From: Actinomycetota bacterium
GTDB lineage: Bacteria > Actinomycetota > Geothermincolia > Geothermincolales > RBG-13-55-18
Assembly (NCBI GenBank): GCA_015711955.1
Contig: JACVJK010000019.1
Location: 1 to 33,301 of the forward strand
DNA length: 33,301 nucleotides
Direction: 5' to 3'
Shown here: positions 1 through 8,076 of the stretch, piece by piece
How the letters are laid out: every line of letters starts with the position of its first letter
How positions within the stretch are numbered: the stretch's first letter is position 1
Notes under the pieces: generated by a model
The model's database searches: none
The model's input: only the letters and a program-made list of their open reading frames with translations
Told to the model about the DNA's origin: nothing
Position numbers and translations under genes: made by a program

Positions 1-1121
1 ACCTCATGCTGGAGGCCCTTACCGAGGCGCTGGAGGACGCGGGCATCGAGAAGAAGGATATCCAGGCCGCTTGGCTAGGTATCCACCTGGACGAGATCAG
101 CATAGGCAAGGGGGCCACCTATGCGGGGGGGGTGCTCCACACCCCCTTCATACCCTTCACCCGGGTGGACAACTTCTGCGCCTCGGGAACCGAGGCCTTC
201 CGGGGAGCCTGTTACGCGGTGGCCTCCGGGGCCTACGAGATCGCCCTGGCCCTGGGGGTGGAGAAGCTCAAGGACACCGGTTACGGCGGCCTTCCCGATT
301 CCCCCGTCTTCGGCCAGGAGGCGGTGATGATCGGGCCCAACGCCACCGCCCCCGGCATGTTCGCCCAGCTGGCCACCGCCTACGCCGCCAAGTACAACAT
401 CCCCATGGACAAGCTCAAGGAGGCCATCACCCACGTTTCCTGGAAGAGCCATCAGAACGGGGCCAAGAACCCCAGGGCCCACCTGCGCCGGCCGGTGACC
501 AAGGAGCAGATCATGGGGGCCCCCATGGTGGCATACCCGTTAGGGCTTTTCGACTGCTGCGGGGTCTCCGACGGCTCGGCGGCAGCCATCGTCTGCACCC
601 CAGAGGTGGCCAGGAAACTTAAGCCCAACCAGCCCCTGGTGAAGGTCAAGGCCCTGCAGATCTCGGTGAGCTCAGGGGAGGAGGCCATGTTCAACAACTG
701 GGACGGGGCGGGCATAATCACCACCCGCACCGCCGCCCGCAAGGCCTACGAGGAGGCGGGGATAAAGGACCCCCGCAAGGAGATAAGCATGATGGAGGTG
801 CACGACTGCTTCTCCATCACCGAGCTGGTCACCATGGAGGACTTGGGCATCTCCCCACCGGGCAAGGCGCCGGAGGACATCCTGAACGGCTTCTTCGACC
901 TGGACGGGCAGATCCCCTGTCAGACCGACGGGGGACTGAAGTGCTTCGGCCATCCCATCGGCGCCTCCGGCATCCGCATGATATACGAGGTGTACAACCA
1001 GCTGCTGGGACGCTGGCCCGAGGACCGGGCGGTGAAGAACCCCAAGTTCGGCCTCACCCACAACCTGGGAGGGGTTCCCACCCAGAACGTCTGCTCCATA
1101 GCCATATTCGGCGTGGATTGA
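1..1121 (+). CDS. Thiolase (acetyl-CoA acetyltransferase, SCP2/SCP-x type), 5'-truncated by the window edge
   Basis: This is a cytosolic thiolase-fold enzyme of the SCP-x/acetyl-CoA C-acyltransferase family, expected to condense or cleave acyl-CoA thioesters. The reading frame is open to the left edge (first complete codon at 3). The first ATG, at 6, falls where homologues are already about 25-30 residues in, so the true start lies outside. Counting from that ATG, the nucleophile motif NFCASG puts the catalytic Cys at residue 58. The family signature EVHDCF lies near residue 263 and the catalytic-His motif GHPIGASG lies near residue 317. All three are intact, which makes this the only canonical thiolase in the window and a useful reference for the two degenerate copies at 5104-7503. 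Its usual DUF35 partner is not visible and may lie upstream of the edge. The substrate cannot be read from the sequence. Confidence 0.93.
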   Translation, partial: LMLEALTEALEDAGIEKKDIQAAWLGIHLDEISIGKGATYAGGVLHTPFIPFTRVDNFCASGTEAFRGACYAVASGAYEIALALGVEKLKDTGYGGLPDSPVFGQEAVMIGPNATAPGMFAQLATAYAAKYNIPMDKLKEAITHVSWKSHQNGAKNPRAHLRRPVTKEQIMGAPMVAYPLGLFDCCGVSDGSAAAIVCTPEVARKLKPNQPLVKVKALQISVSSGEEAMFNNWDGAGIITTRTAARKAYEEAGIKDPRKEISMMEVHDCFSITELVTMEDLGISPPGKAPEDILNGFFDLDGQIPCQTDGGLKCFGHPIGASGIRMIYEVYNQLLGRWPEDRAVKNPKFGLTHNLGGVPTQNVCSIAIFGVD

Positions 1122-1163
1122 TGGGCGGTCCTTGGCGGGGCTTGACCCGCCAAGGTGGATTCG

Positions 1164-1198
1164 AGGGCCCGGGGAAGGACTTGACCTCGGGCCCTTTT
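1164..1198 (+). terminator. Rho-independent terminator after the thiolase gene
   Basis: The arms agggcccg (1164-1171) and cgggccct (1188-1195) form an 8-bp GC-rich stem with a 16-nt loop, and the right arm runs into a TTTT tract at 1195-1198. A second perfect 9-bp hairpin, cttggcggg/cccgccaag with a 6-nt loop (1131-1154), lies just upstream and may help stop transcription. Both sit directly after the thiolase stop codon. Confidence 0.7.
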
Positions 1199-1204
1199 CC
1201 GTCG

Positions 1205-1232
1205 TTCAGGTCCGCTTTACCGGGAGTATAAT
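1205..1232 (+). promoter_or_regulatory. Possible sigma-70-type promoter for the 1365-4302 cluster
   Basis: A perfect TATAAT lies at 1227-1232. The hexamer 16 nt upstream, TTCAGG at 1205-1210, matches the -35 consensus poorly. It lies after the terminator of the previous gene and about 130 nt ahead of the next start. Two tandem copies of a 10-bp unit, agggtatttt and agggtatttg (1298-1317), lie between this box and the gene and could be a regulator site in the leader. Confidence 0.35.
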
Positions 1233-1364
1233 TAGGCCGCACGGTGATGGGAGGCGAAGCTTTTCGCCCAGGAAGCGAGGACGAACCGGATCGGGATAGG
1301 GTATTTTAGGGTATTTGTCCAGGAGGCGGATCGCGATCTCCGACCTCAGGCATGTAGGAGGGAG

Positions 1365-2351
1365 ATGGACAGGCTCCTGCGGATGCTGATGGGGGCGCTG
1401 GGGGCCGGGCGCCTCATCCTGTACCTCAACTGTTCCCAGGCCACCCTGAACACCTTGAGGAGATATCTCAGGGTGCCGGACAAGGAGCTGCTCCTTTTCG
1501 CCTGCCCCCTGGAGGGGGGTGGGGCGGGGAGCGGTTCCACCTGCGGCGTGGTGTCGGGCGGCTGCCTGGCCATCGCCCTGGGGCATCTGGGGGACATCCT
1601 CGAGCCCGCCGAGGGCAAGGCGGATCCCCTCTACCGGAGGCTCAAGGACTACACCGATGGGTTCCGGGAGAGGTTCGGGAGCGCCCTGTGCAGGGAGCGG
1701 ACGGGTCTCGAGCTGGAAAGGCCCATCGGTCTGGCGCGGTACCTGCTGCAGGGGCGTTTCCTCACCCGCTGCGCCCACGCCGCCGCGGTGGCCGTGCCCC
1801 GCCTGGTGGGCCTGGTGGAGGAGCCCCTTTCGGGATCCGGCGAGCCCGGGGAACTGGATGAGAGGATCTTCCGGGAGGGAGGCCTGTGCGGGTCGAAGGT
1901 CCTGGCGGAGGTGAGGAGGAGGTTCGGGCTGGGAAGCGCCACTCTGGAGAGGCTCTCGGTGGCACTGGACGGGGGCGTGGGGCTCTCAGGGGGACTGTGC
2001 GGGGCCCTGGCGGCCGCCCTGGGGGCTCTGGGACTGGCCTTGGGCAACGACCCCGAAAGGGGAACGGCGAGAAACGTCGCCTTCTTCGTCCGGGGGCACT
2101 ATAACCTCTATCTCGGCAGGGAGTCGGACGAGATGTGGTCCCGCGGCAGCGGGCTGGTGAGGTCATTCCGAGAGAGATTCGGCTCCACGGAATGCCTTTC
2201 CCTGACGGGAAGGAGTTTCGACTCCGGCACCGATCTCATGGGATACCTCGAAGGATCCCCCACCTGTGATGATATAAGGCGTTGGTGCGCGGAGAGGGCG
2301 GTGGAGATCGTGGGAGCTCTGCGCGAGAAGAAAAGGCCCGGGCCGGTTTAG
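1365..2351 (+). CDS. Tandem C_GCAxxG_C_C family putative redox protein
   Basis: This 328-residue protein resembles the C_GCAxxG_C_C family, small proteins with spaced conserved cysteines thought to bind a redox cofactor, but here the motif set occurs twice. The first half has NCSQATL (C23), a glycine-rich STCGVVSGG (C60, C67), ALCRERTG and RCAHAAAV. The second half repeats the order with LCGSKVL, SGGLCGALAA, TECLSLTG and two cysteines in CDDIRRWC. Usual members are about half this length, so I read it as an internal duplication. There is no signal peptide, so it is probably cytosolic. The start follows the Shine-Dalgarno sequence aggagg with a short 3-nt spacer. It heads a three-gene cluster with a DUF362 ferredoxin-like protein and a methyltransferase. 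The family call rests on motif spacing only, and the biochemical role is unknown. Confidence 0.65.
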   Translation: MDRLLRMLMGALGAGRLILYLNCSQATLNTLRRYLRVPDKELLLFACPLEGGGAGSGSTCGVVSGGCLAIALGHLGDILEPAEGKADPLYRRLKDYTDGFRERFGSALCRERTGLELERPIGLARYLLQGRFLTRCAHAAAVAVPRLVGLVEEPLSGSGEPGELDERIFREGGLCGSKVLAEVRRRFGLGSATLERLSVALDGGVGLSGGLCGALAAALGALGLALGNDPERGTARNVAFFVRGHYNLYLGRESDEMWSRGSGLVRSFRERFGSTECLSLTGRSFDSGTDLMGYLEGSPTCDDIRRWCAERAVEIVGALREKKRPGPV

Positions 2352-2394
2352 GGTTCAATGGGAAGCGCTGAAGGAAAAGAGAGGGGAAGACGGC

Positions 2395-3510
2395 ATGACG
2401 GTGGCGGTGGTCAGAGCGGAGAAAGCCGAAGACGTGGCGAAGGCCTTGGAACTTTTGGGTGGTATGGGAAGATTCGTCAAGAATGGCGAGAGAATCCTGG
2501 TGAAGCCCAACGTATGCGCCGCCAAGCCCAGCTCCACCGGCACCGTCACCGACCCGGAGCTGGTGGCCGAGATCTGCCTGATGGTGAAGGAGGCGGGAGG
2601 GGAGCCGGTGGTGGGGGAGAGTCCCATCCACCCCTTCCGTTCCGCCCGGGTCTTCCGCAAGGCGGGATATGGGGACTTCCAAAAGCGTTTCGGTTTCCCG
2701 TTGGTGGACTTCGACGCCTCGGACTCGGTCGTGGTGAAGGTCCCCCGAGGGAAGGTCCTGAGGGAGGTGAGGGTGGCAAGGACGGTCCTGGAATGCCAGG
2801 GGTTGATAAACGTCCCCGTCCTCAAGACGCACCTGCAGACCATAGTGACCTTGGGATTGAAGAACCTCAAGGGCCTGGTCCCGGGGGAGGACAAGGTCCA
2901 CGTGCACGTCAGGGGTCTGGACGAGGGCATCGTGGACCTGAACACCCTCTTTCCCTCCCGCCTGGTGGTGGTGGACGCGATGGTGGGGATGGAAGGGGAG
3001 CTGGGGCCCACCAACGGGAGGCCGGTGGGGATGGGCCTCCTGGTGGCCGGGGACAACGTGGTGGAGGTGGACGCCACTTGCTGCCGCCTCATGGGGCTTG
3101 ACCCCCGCCGGGTACCCCACATAAGGAAGGCGGAGGAGAGGGGACTGGGGAGGACCCAGGGTTTCCAAATCTTGGGAGAGAATCCCGAAGAGGTCAAGAG
3201 GGAGTTCGATCTCCCGGACCACCCGGAGCTTAACAAGTTCATGATCACCTCCGTCCTCTTGCGACTCTACCACTACGCGAGGAAACCCTTGGACCTTTTC
3301 CTGGGAAGAGAGCGAGTTCAACGCCCTGAGGGCAAGGTGGGGCTCAAGGAGGATTCGTGTGACGGCTGCACCCTATGCGTAAGTTCATGTCCGGTGGGCG
3401 CCATGACCATGGAGGGGAAAAAGCCTCGGATCGACGAGAACTCCTGTATCCTTTGCTTGTGCTGCGCCGAGGTGTGCCCCCGCGGCGCCCTATACCGGGC
3501 CAGAAAGTGA
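2395..3510 (+). CDS. DUF362 domain protein with two C-terminal [4Fe-4S] ferredoxin motifs
   Basis: This 371-residue protein has an N-terminal DUF362 domain (about residues 1-270; landmarks ILVKPNV near 34, a central NVPVLKTH and the following GLKNLKG). A C-terminal 2x[4Fe-4S] ferredoxin domain follows. Cluster ligands are C322, C325, C328, C332 and C351, C354, C357, C361, each set followed by Pro, the standard bacterial ferredoxin layout. DUF362 proteins are widespread in anaerobes; their reaction is not established, and an electron-transfer or Fe-S-dependent role is inferred from the clusters. The ATG is preceded by a purine-rich gagggg site. It starts 43 nt after the C_GCAxxG_C_C gene and ends 36 nt before the methyltransferase, so co-transcription is likely. 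Confidence 0.88.
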   Translation: MTVAVVRAEKAEDVAKALELLGGMGRFVKNGERILVKPNVCAAKPSSTGTVTDPELVAEICLMVKEAGGEPVVGESPIHPFRSARVFRKAGYGDFQKRFGFPLVDFDASDSVVVKVPRGKVLREVRVARTVLECQGLINVPVLKTHLQTIVTLGLKNLKGLVPGEDKVHVHVRGLDEGIVDLNTLFPSRLVVVDAMVGMEGELGPTNGRPVGMGLLVAGDNVVEVDATCCRLMGLDPRRVPHIRKAEERGLGRTQGFQILGENPEEVKREFDLPDHPELNKFMITSVLLRLYHYARKPLDLFLGRERVQRPEGKVGLKEDSCDGCTLCVSSCPVGAMTMEGKKPRIDENSCILCLCCAEVCPRGALYRARK

Positions 3511-3546
3511 GCCGAGGTCGATACGGGAAGAAAGGACGGCGGAGCG

Positions 3547-4302
3547 GTGAAGCTGGACCCCAGGGCCTATCGGGCCATCTACACCCGGGAAGAGAACCAC
3601 TGGTGGTTCGTGGGAAGGAGGAAGATCCTGGCGAGCCTTTTGAAGCCCCATTTCGTTCCGGGAAAGAAATGGAAGATACTGGATGTGGGTTGCGGGACGG
3701 GAGGGAATTTCCCCTTCCTTCGGACCTACGGCGAAGTGGAGGGTTGCGACTACTCCGAGGAGGCCCTCAGGTATTGTCAGCTGCGAGGGCTTAAAGAGGT
3801 CAGACAGGCAGACATCTGTGACCTGCCCTATCCGGAGCGTTCATTCGACTTGGTGACCTGTCTGGACGTTATCGAGCACATCCGCCTGGATCACGTCGCT
3901 TTCCGGGAGCTCAACCGCGTCCTCGCGGACGGTGGACTGCTCCTGGTGACCTTGCCAGCCATGCCCAGGTTGTACAGCGACTTCGACTGCCTGGCCGGAC
4001 ACCTGCGCCGCTACACTCGTGAGGATGTCGAGAGGATCCTGCGGCGCAGCGGTTTCGAGAAGGTGAGGATGACCTGTTACACCTTCCTGACCCACCCCCT
4101 TGTGAAGGCCTACATAAAGCTAGGCGACTTCACGGGAGGCAAAGCCAGGTACACCCACGGCATGGACACCCTGTTCCCCGGTTCCAACGCCCTGCTCAAA
4201 GGGGTTATGGGTTTGGAGTCCCTCCTAATATCCCGCTTCAACCTTCCCGTCGGGGCATCCCTGGCCGCGCTGGCCAGGAAGGCAGAGCACGTTCCTCGCT
4301 AG
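3547..4302 (+). CDS. Class I SAM-dependent methyltransferase
   Basis: This is a 251-residue soluble methyltransferase of the Rossmann class I (UbiE/Methyltransf_11/25-like) type. Motif I, ILDVGCGTGGNF, lies near residues 43-54. The acidic ribose-binding position lies in VEGCDYSEEAL, and motif IV-like DLVTCLDVIEHI lies near residues 101-112. The region after residue 130 holds a tyrosine-rich segment typical of substrate-specific lids. The start is GTG at 3547, preceded by a purine-rich stretch. It is last in the 1365-4302 cluster. The substrate is unknown; association with two redox proteins does not specify it. Terminal residues show no membrane anchor. Confidence 0.85.
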   Translation: MKLDPRAYRAIYTREENHWWFVGRRKILASLLKPHFVPGKKWKILDVGCGTGGNFPFLRTYGEVEGCDYSEEALRYCQLRGLKEVRQADICDLPYPERSFDLVTCLDVIEHIRLDHVAFRELNRVLADGGLLLVTLPAMPRLYSDFDCLAGHLRRYTREDVERILRRSGFEKVRMTCYTFLTHPLVKAYIKLGDFTGGKARYTHGMDTLFPGSNALLKGVMGLESLLISRFNLPVGASLAALARKAEHVPR

Positions 4303-4626
4303 ACCCGTTCCCCGAAAATGAGGGATGGGTGAGATCCTCAAGTCATCCACCCGTCTTGCCACGCCTCCGATGCCGAATAACCTGGATGTGCCATAAACTG
4401 GTCCTGCGAGGGCTGGGACAAGTTCCGGTCGGCAACATCAAACTCGTGCTTTGCCTCCCGGCGCGTTGAAGTTTAAAATAGTGAAAGTCAAAAGTGTTAA
4501 TCACCAGTTAAGGCATTTACATGTCCGTCAGACGATATTAGTATTAACCCATGGAGGGCTGCGAGCGGGAATGCCGGCAATCCCCTAAGGTGAGGTGCTT
4601 CGGTCCTTGGGAAAAGGAGGGATGAG
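4303..4626 (+). other. AT-richer intergenic region with probable operon promoter
   Basis: This is 324 nt between the methyltransferase and the DUF35/thiolase operon. The stretch around 4460-4550 is clearly richer in A+T than its surroundings. No convincing gene or strong terminator hairpin was found after the methyltransferase. The best promoter candidate is listed separately (4516-4544). The last bases carry the gaaaaggaggg ribosome-binding site of the next gene. Confidence 0.6.
4516..4544 (+). promoter_or_regulatory. Candidate promoter of the DUF35/thiolase operon
   Basis: TTTACA (4516-4521) matches five of six bases of the -35 consensus. A 17-nt spacer leads to TAGTAT (4539-4544), which matches four of six bases of the -10 consensus. 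The pair lies in an AT-rich patch 83 nt ahead of the first gene. Confidence 0.35.
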
Positions 4627-5088
4627 ATGGAAGCGGAAAAGCTCGAGTTCTTCAATCCCAAAGTGCCCCTGGATTTCCAGTACAACAACCGCGTGGGGAT
4701 CGGCATAGAGCGATACCTGCGGGGCTTGGGCGAAAGGAAGATCCTGGGCTCCAAGTGTCCCCAGTGCGGGAAGGTGGCCGTTCCGCCGCGCACCGTCTGC
4801 GGAAAATGCAGCGCCACCATGGGCGAGTTCGTGGAGGTCTCCCAAGAAGGTACCTTGGAGAACTTCACCGTTGGTCACGTGCAGTTGGTCAAGGGACAGA
4901 GACTGGAAAAGGCCGAATCCCCCTACGTGGTGGGGTTGGTGAGACTGGACGGGGTGGATTCGTTGCTGCTGGCCCGCATTTCCGGGGTGGATCCATCTGA
5001 TCTTAAGGTGGGCATGCGGGTGAAGGCGGTCTGGAGGGATGAGGTTCAGGGCGACTACGCCGACCTGGACCACTTTCAACCGGCATAG
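4627..5088 (+). CDS. DUF35 OB-fold / zinc-ribbon protein (thiolase partner), copy A
   Basis: This 153-residue protein has a rubredoxin-like zinc ribbon followed by an OB fold (DUF35). The four zinc-type cysteines are C44, C47, C58 and C61 (CPQC and CGKC knuckles). An N-terminal helix (ERYLRGL) precedes them, and the beta-rich OB segment spans about residues 70-145. In characterised thiolase complexes DUF35 subunits bind the CoA part of the substrate and bridge enzyme subunits. The gene has a strong aaaggaggg site and opens a tight operon in which a matching DUF35 gene (7520-7960) closes the other end, enclosing two thiolase-fold genes. It probably pairs with the adjacent thiolase-like protein. 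Confidence 0.9.
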   Translation: MEAEKLEFFNPKVPLDFQYNNRVGIGIERYLRGLGERKILGSKCPQCGKVAVPPRTVCGKCSATMGEFVEVSQEGTLENFTVGHVQLVKGQRLEKAESPYVVGLVRLDGVDSLLLARISGVDPSDLKVGMRVKAVWRDEVQGDYADLDHFQPA

Positions 5089-5103
5089 CAGGGGGTGAGA
5101 GGG

Positions 5104-6249
5104 ATGGCGGAAAAGGTCGCAGTGGTCGCTTTTAAGTTGGCTTGCGCCCCAGATTTGCACACCACTCGGGAGAGGTTGGTCTTCAACCTCACCAGGGGTC
5201 TTTTCGACGAGCTGGGCATCGACCGACACGCGATAGATTCCTTCGTGATGAACTCCAACGACTTCTTGGATGGCAGGACCATCTCCACCGTGTTCTTGGA
5301 TGCGCCCTCCGGAGCCTACCTGAAAGACGAGACCAAAGTGGAGATGGACGGGGTTCATGCCGTCATGTACGGATGGATGCGGATAATGTCGGGACAGTAC
5401 GAGACGGCCTTGGTGGTAAGCCTGGCGCTCACCGGTTCCCAGGTCAGCCCTTACGTGTACACACAGTATTCCCTGAGTCCAGCCTACGAGAGGCAGGTGG
5501 GACTGCTCAACGAGCTCTCGGGGGCCGCCTTGCAGGCCAAGGCCTACCTCTCCCGGCGCGGATATTCCGAGGAGTTGCTGGATTTGGTGGCCGCCAAGGA
5601 CTTGGAGCTGGCTGCCAAGAATCCCAGGCAGATAAGGCGATTAGAAAACGCGGGGGTGGAGCGCGTCAGGAGCTCTGGCCCAACTTATGAGCCCCTGCGG
5701 GAGCTGCATTGCTACCCTCCCACCGATGCAGGATGCGTGGTTCTCTTGGCCTCAGAAAAGAAGGCGGCGGAACTCACGGACAAGCCGGTTTGGATCAAGG
5801 GGTTCGGGTCCAGCATCGACACCTACTTCTTCGGGGAAAGGGATCTCACCCGCTCACCGTCGGCTGCGGATGCCGCCAAGAGGGCCTTCTCCATGGCGGG
5901 GTTGACCGATCCCGCGCGCGAGATAGACTTCGCCGAGATCAGCGCCCTCTACGCCCATGAGGAACCGCTTCTGGCCGAGTCCATGGGCCTGCTCCCCGAG
6001 GGGGAGGCGGAGAAGGCATACCGCGCTGGCGACACCCGGCCGGGTGGTTCCCTGCCCATCAACCCCTCCGGCGGCTCATTGGGTGCCCACGCCCCCTGCG
6101 TGGGAGGCCTGATGCGCCTGTGCGAAGCGGTCCTGCAGCTCAGGGGGGAAGCGGGAGACCTACAGCTGGATGGGGCGAGAACGGCGCTGGTGCACGGCCA
6201 GGACGGGATTTGCGCCCAGCAGAATGGCGTGGTCATCCTGGGAGTCTGA
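5104..6249 (+). CDS. Thiolase-like protein lacking catalytic Cys and His (SCP2-type fold), copy A
   Basis: This 381-residue protein has an SCP2/thiolase-type fold with degenerate catalytic motifs. Aligned by eye to the canonical enzyme at 1-1121 using the shared SG(A/Q)YE anchor, CASGTEA becomes EMDGVHA, so Glu80 replaces the nucleophilic Cys. EVHDCF becomes EISALY, and the GHPIGASG segment becomes AHAPCVGG, so the catalytic His is lost. Overall length and terminal motifs (SGGSLGAH, HGQDGICAQQNG) are intact, so this is not a decayed pseudogene. I place the start at ATG 5104, because the upstream in-frame GTG at 5095 lies inside the gggggtgag ribosome-binding site. It lies 15 nt after DUF35 copy A. 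Known non-Cys relatives include sterol side-chain retro-aldolases that work with a DUF35 partner. An aldolase-like or structural role is inferred, not shown. Confidence 0.85.
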   Translation: MAEKVAVVAFKLACAPDLHTTRERLVFNLTRGLFDELGIDRHAIDSFVMNSNDFLDGRTISTVFLDAPSGAYLKDETKVEMDGVHAVMYGWMRIMSGQYETALVVSLALTGSQVSPYVYTQYSLSPAYERQVGLLNELSGAALQAKAYLSRRGYSEELLDLVAAKDLELAAKNPRQIRRLENAGVERVRSSGPTYEPLRELHCYPPTDAGCVVLLASEKKAAELTDKPVWIKGFGSSIDTYFFGERDLTRSPSAADAAKRAFSMAGLTDPAREIDFAEISALYAHEEPLLAESMGLLPEGEAEKAYRAGDTRPGGSLPINPSGGSLGAHAPCVGGLMRLCEAVLQLRGEAGDLQLDGARTALVHGQDGICAQQNGVVILGV

Positions 6250-6270
6250 GGATAAGGAGGTGCTCTGGCC

Positions 6271-7503
6271 ATGCGAAATGTGGGAATAGTGGGCGTGGGT
6301 TATTGCCCCCGCTTTGTGAGCAAGAGGACGGACGTGTGCATCCCCGAGATGGTCTCCGAGGCGGTGGAGGCGGCGTTCGCCGACTGCGGACTGGGGCCCG
6401 AGGACATCGACGCAGTAATTTTCGGGAACATGCATCCCTTCGAGGGGGTGAACATGCCCCACCTGTGGGCGGTGGAACACATGCGGGCCCTGGGCAAGCC
6501 GGTGATGCGTATAGCCACCGGCGGCACCACGGGAATGACCGCTTTTCACGCCGCTTATTATCACATCGTGTCCGGCCTGCATGACGTGGTGATGGTGGTC
6601 ACCTTCGAGAAGCACTCCGAGGGCGACGCCCAGGTGGGCCTGTTGGGAATCATCACCCCGGAGGCGATGGCCATGATGATGGCGGGCATCGACCTCACCG
6701 GCGCCGGAGGTATGGGGGCCCAGGGGGGCGGAAGCGCCGGGGCCATCACCTACCAGGCGGTCTCCTGGATGCACAAATCCGGGGCCACCATCGACCATAT
6801 CGACGCCATCGCTGCCATGGAGCGCCGCAACGCGGCCCGCAATCCCTATGCTCATTTGAAGGATCCCGAGGCCACGCCGGAGAAGATCGCCAAGACCCCC
6901 ATGATCTCCTATCCGGTCCGCTTCGGCCACGTGTGTCCCACCACCGACGGGGCGACCGTCTGCATCCTGGCCAGCGAGGAGAGGGCGGCCAAGATAGCCG
7001 ATAAGGTTGCCTGGGTATGGGGAGTGGCCAGCTGCGCCTCTGACCCCACCACCGGCAACCTGATCGAGGGCCTCATCACCGACCCGGCGGAACAGCGCCA
7101 GTGCGTCATCGCTGCCCAAGAGGCCTACAAGCGAGCCGGCATCGAGGATCCCAAGAAGGAGATCGACTACGTGGAGATATACAACGGCTTCGCCCATCAG
7201 ACCCTCATGTACCTGGAGCTGGTGGGCATGTGCGAGGTGGGAGAGGCCCACAAGCTGCTGGAGAAGGGCGAGCTGGAGATCAGCGGTAGGCTTCCCGTGA
7301 ATGCCTCTGGGGGCGTGGTGAGCACCAACGCCATCGGCACCTCGGCCCTGAACCGGGTCACCGAGTGCGCCCTGCAGATCATGGGGAAGGCGGGCGAGCG
7401 CCAGGTGGAGAAGGAGGTGCACAAGGCGCTGGCCCACGGTTGGGGAGGCCTTATGCAGTATGTGAGCATCACCATCCTGGCGGACAAGCCCAAGAAGCTC
7501 TGA
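6271..7503 (+). CDS. Thiolase-like protein lacking catalytic Cys and His (SCP2-type fold), copy B
   Basis: This is a full-length 410-residue thiolase-fold protein. The N-terminus (RNVGIVGVGYCP) and the block ERRNAARNPYAHLKDP are typical of the SCP-x family. The nucleophile block reads GTTGMTA, with Gly85 where the canonical copy has Cys. The HDCF block reads YNGF, with Tyr replacing His, a substitution I recall from lipid-transfer/aldolase-type thiolase relatives. The GHPIGASG block reads TNAIGTSA, so the catalytic His is absent. Divergence from copy A is high, so the two are probably a heteromeric pair rather than a recent duplication. It lies 21 nt after copy A and 16 nt before DUF35 copy B, with ggataaggaggtg as a strong ribosome-binding site. 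The reaction is unknown. Confidence 0.87.
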   Translation: MRNVGIVGVGYCPRFVSKRTDVCIPEMVSEAVEAAFADCGLGPEDIDAVIFGNMHPFEGVNMPHLWAVEHMRALGKPVMRIATGGTTGMTAFHAAYYHIVSGLHDVVMVVTFEKHSEGDAQVGLLGIITPEAMAMMMAGIDLTGAGGMGAQGGGSAGAITYQAVSWMHKSGATIDHIDAIAAMERRNAARNPYAHLKDPEATPEKIAKTPMISYPVRFGHVCPTTDGATVCILASEERAAKIADKVAWVWGVASCASDPTTGNLIEGLITDPAEQRQCVIAAQEAYKRAGIEDPKKEIDYVEIYNGFAHQTLMYLELVGMCEVGEAHKLLEKGELEISGRLPVNASGGVVSTNAIGTSALNRVTECALQIMGKAGERQVEKEVHKALAHGWGGLMQYVSITILADKPKKL

Positions 7504-7519
7504 GAGGAGGGAGGCCGTG

Positions 7520-7960
7520 ATGGAGGAGACCAGGATAGTGCACGGGTATTGGGAGCTCTCCACCTTTAACTTCAACATAGAAGCCCGGGGCATTAACCTC
7601 ATGCTGGAGGGATTCAAGGAGAAGAAGCTCAAGGGCATCAAGTGCCATCAGTGCGGGATGGTGTATCTCCCGGGACCCTTTTACTGCCGCAAGTGCCACG
7701 TAAATATCGACGAGCCGGTGGAGATAAGCGACCACGGCACGGTGCGCACCTACACCGTGCAGTATGCCGACATCCGCGGGGAGCCCATGCCGGAGCCCAG
7801 GGTATCGGCCATGGTCCAGTTCGACGGTTGTGACTCCTGGGTCATGGGAGTGGTGCAGTGCGACCCGAAGGACATCCACGTGGGGATGAGGGTGAAGATC
7901 AAGTGGAAGGAACAGACGGTGGGGAACATGCAGGACATGGAGGCCTTCGTCCCCGAGTGA
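7520..7960 (+). CDS. DUF35 OB-fold / zinc-ribbon protein (thiolase partner), copy B
   Basis: This 146-residue zinc-ribbon/OB-fold protein has cysteines C42, C45, C56 and C59 (CHQC and CRKC), followed by a DUF35 OB domain whose core ends near WKEQTVGN. Its N-terminus (GYWELSTFNFNIEARG) differs from that of copy A, so the two DUF35 proteins are probably matched to different thiolase-fold partners. An adjacent in-frame GTG at 7517 is an alternative start; the aggagg site suits either. It is the last gene of the 4627-7960 operon and is followed by a strong terminator. Confidence 0.9.
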   Translation: MEETRIVHGYWELSTFNFNIEARGINLMLEGFKEKKLKGIKCHQCGMVYLPGPFYCRKCHVNIDEPVEISDHGTVRTYTVQYADIRGEPMPEPRVSAMVQFDGCDSWVMGVVQCDPKDIHVGMRVKIKWKEQTVGNMQDMEAFVPE

Positions 7961-7980
7961 TTCGGGAAACAGCGGAACTA

Positions 7981-8010
7981 AAAGGGCGGGGCTTTTGCCC
8001 CGCCCTTTTT
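7981..8010 (+). terminator. Strong rho-independent terminator, likely bidirectional
   Basis: A perfect 12-bp stem, aaagggcggggc (7981-7992) with gccccgcccttt (7997-8008), has a TTTT loop and a run of T to 8010. It sits between the DUF35 operon (+) and the convergent cysteine desulfurase gene (-). The leading AAA gives a shorter T tract on the minus strand, so it may serve both. Confidence 0.92.
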
Positions 8011-8076
8011 GACCGAGGCCCGCGGAGGCGACTCGCACGCACCATCCCCATGGAGGACGGAATCCCAGTACGCTTC

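Noticed and set aside
71-622. Long Arg/Gly/Pro-rich frames overlapping the thiolase gene on both strands
   Set aside because: They are shadows caused by high GC; composition is unlike protein and the thiolase frame has clear motifs.
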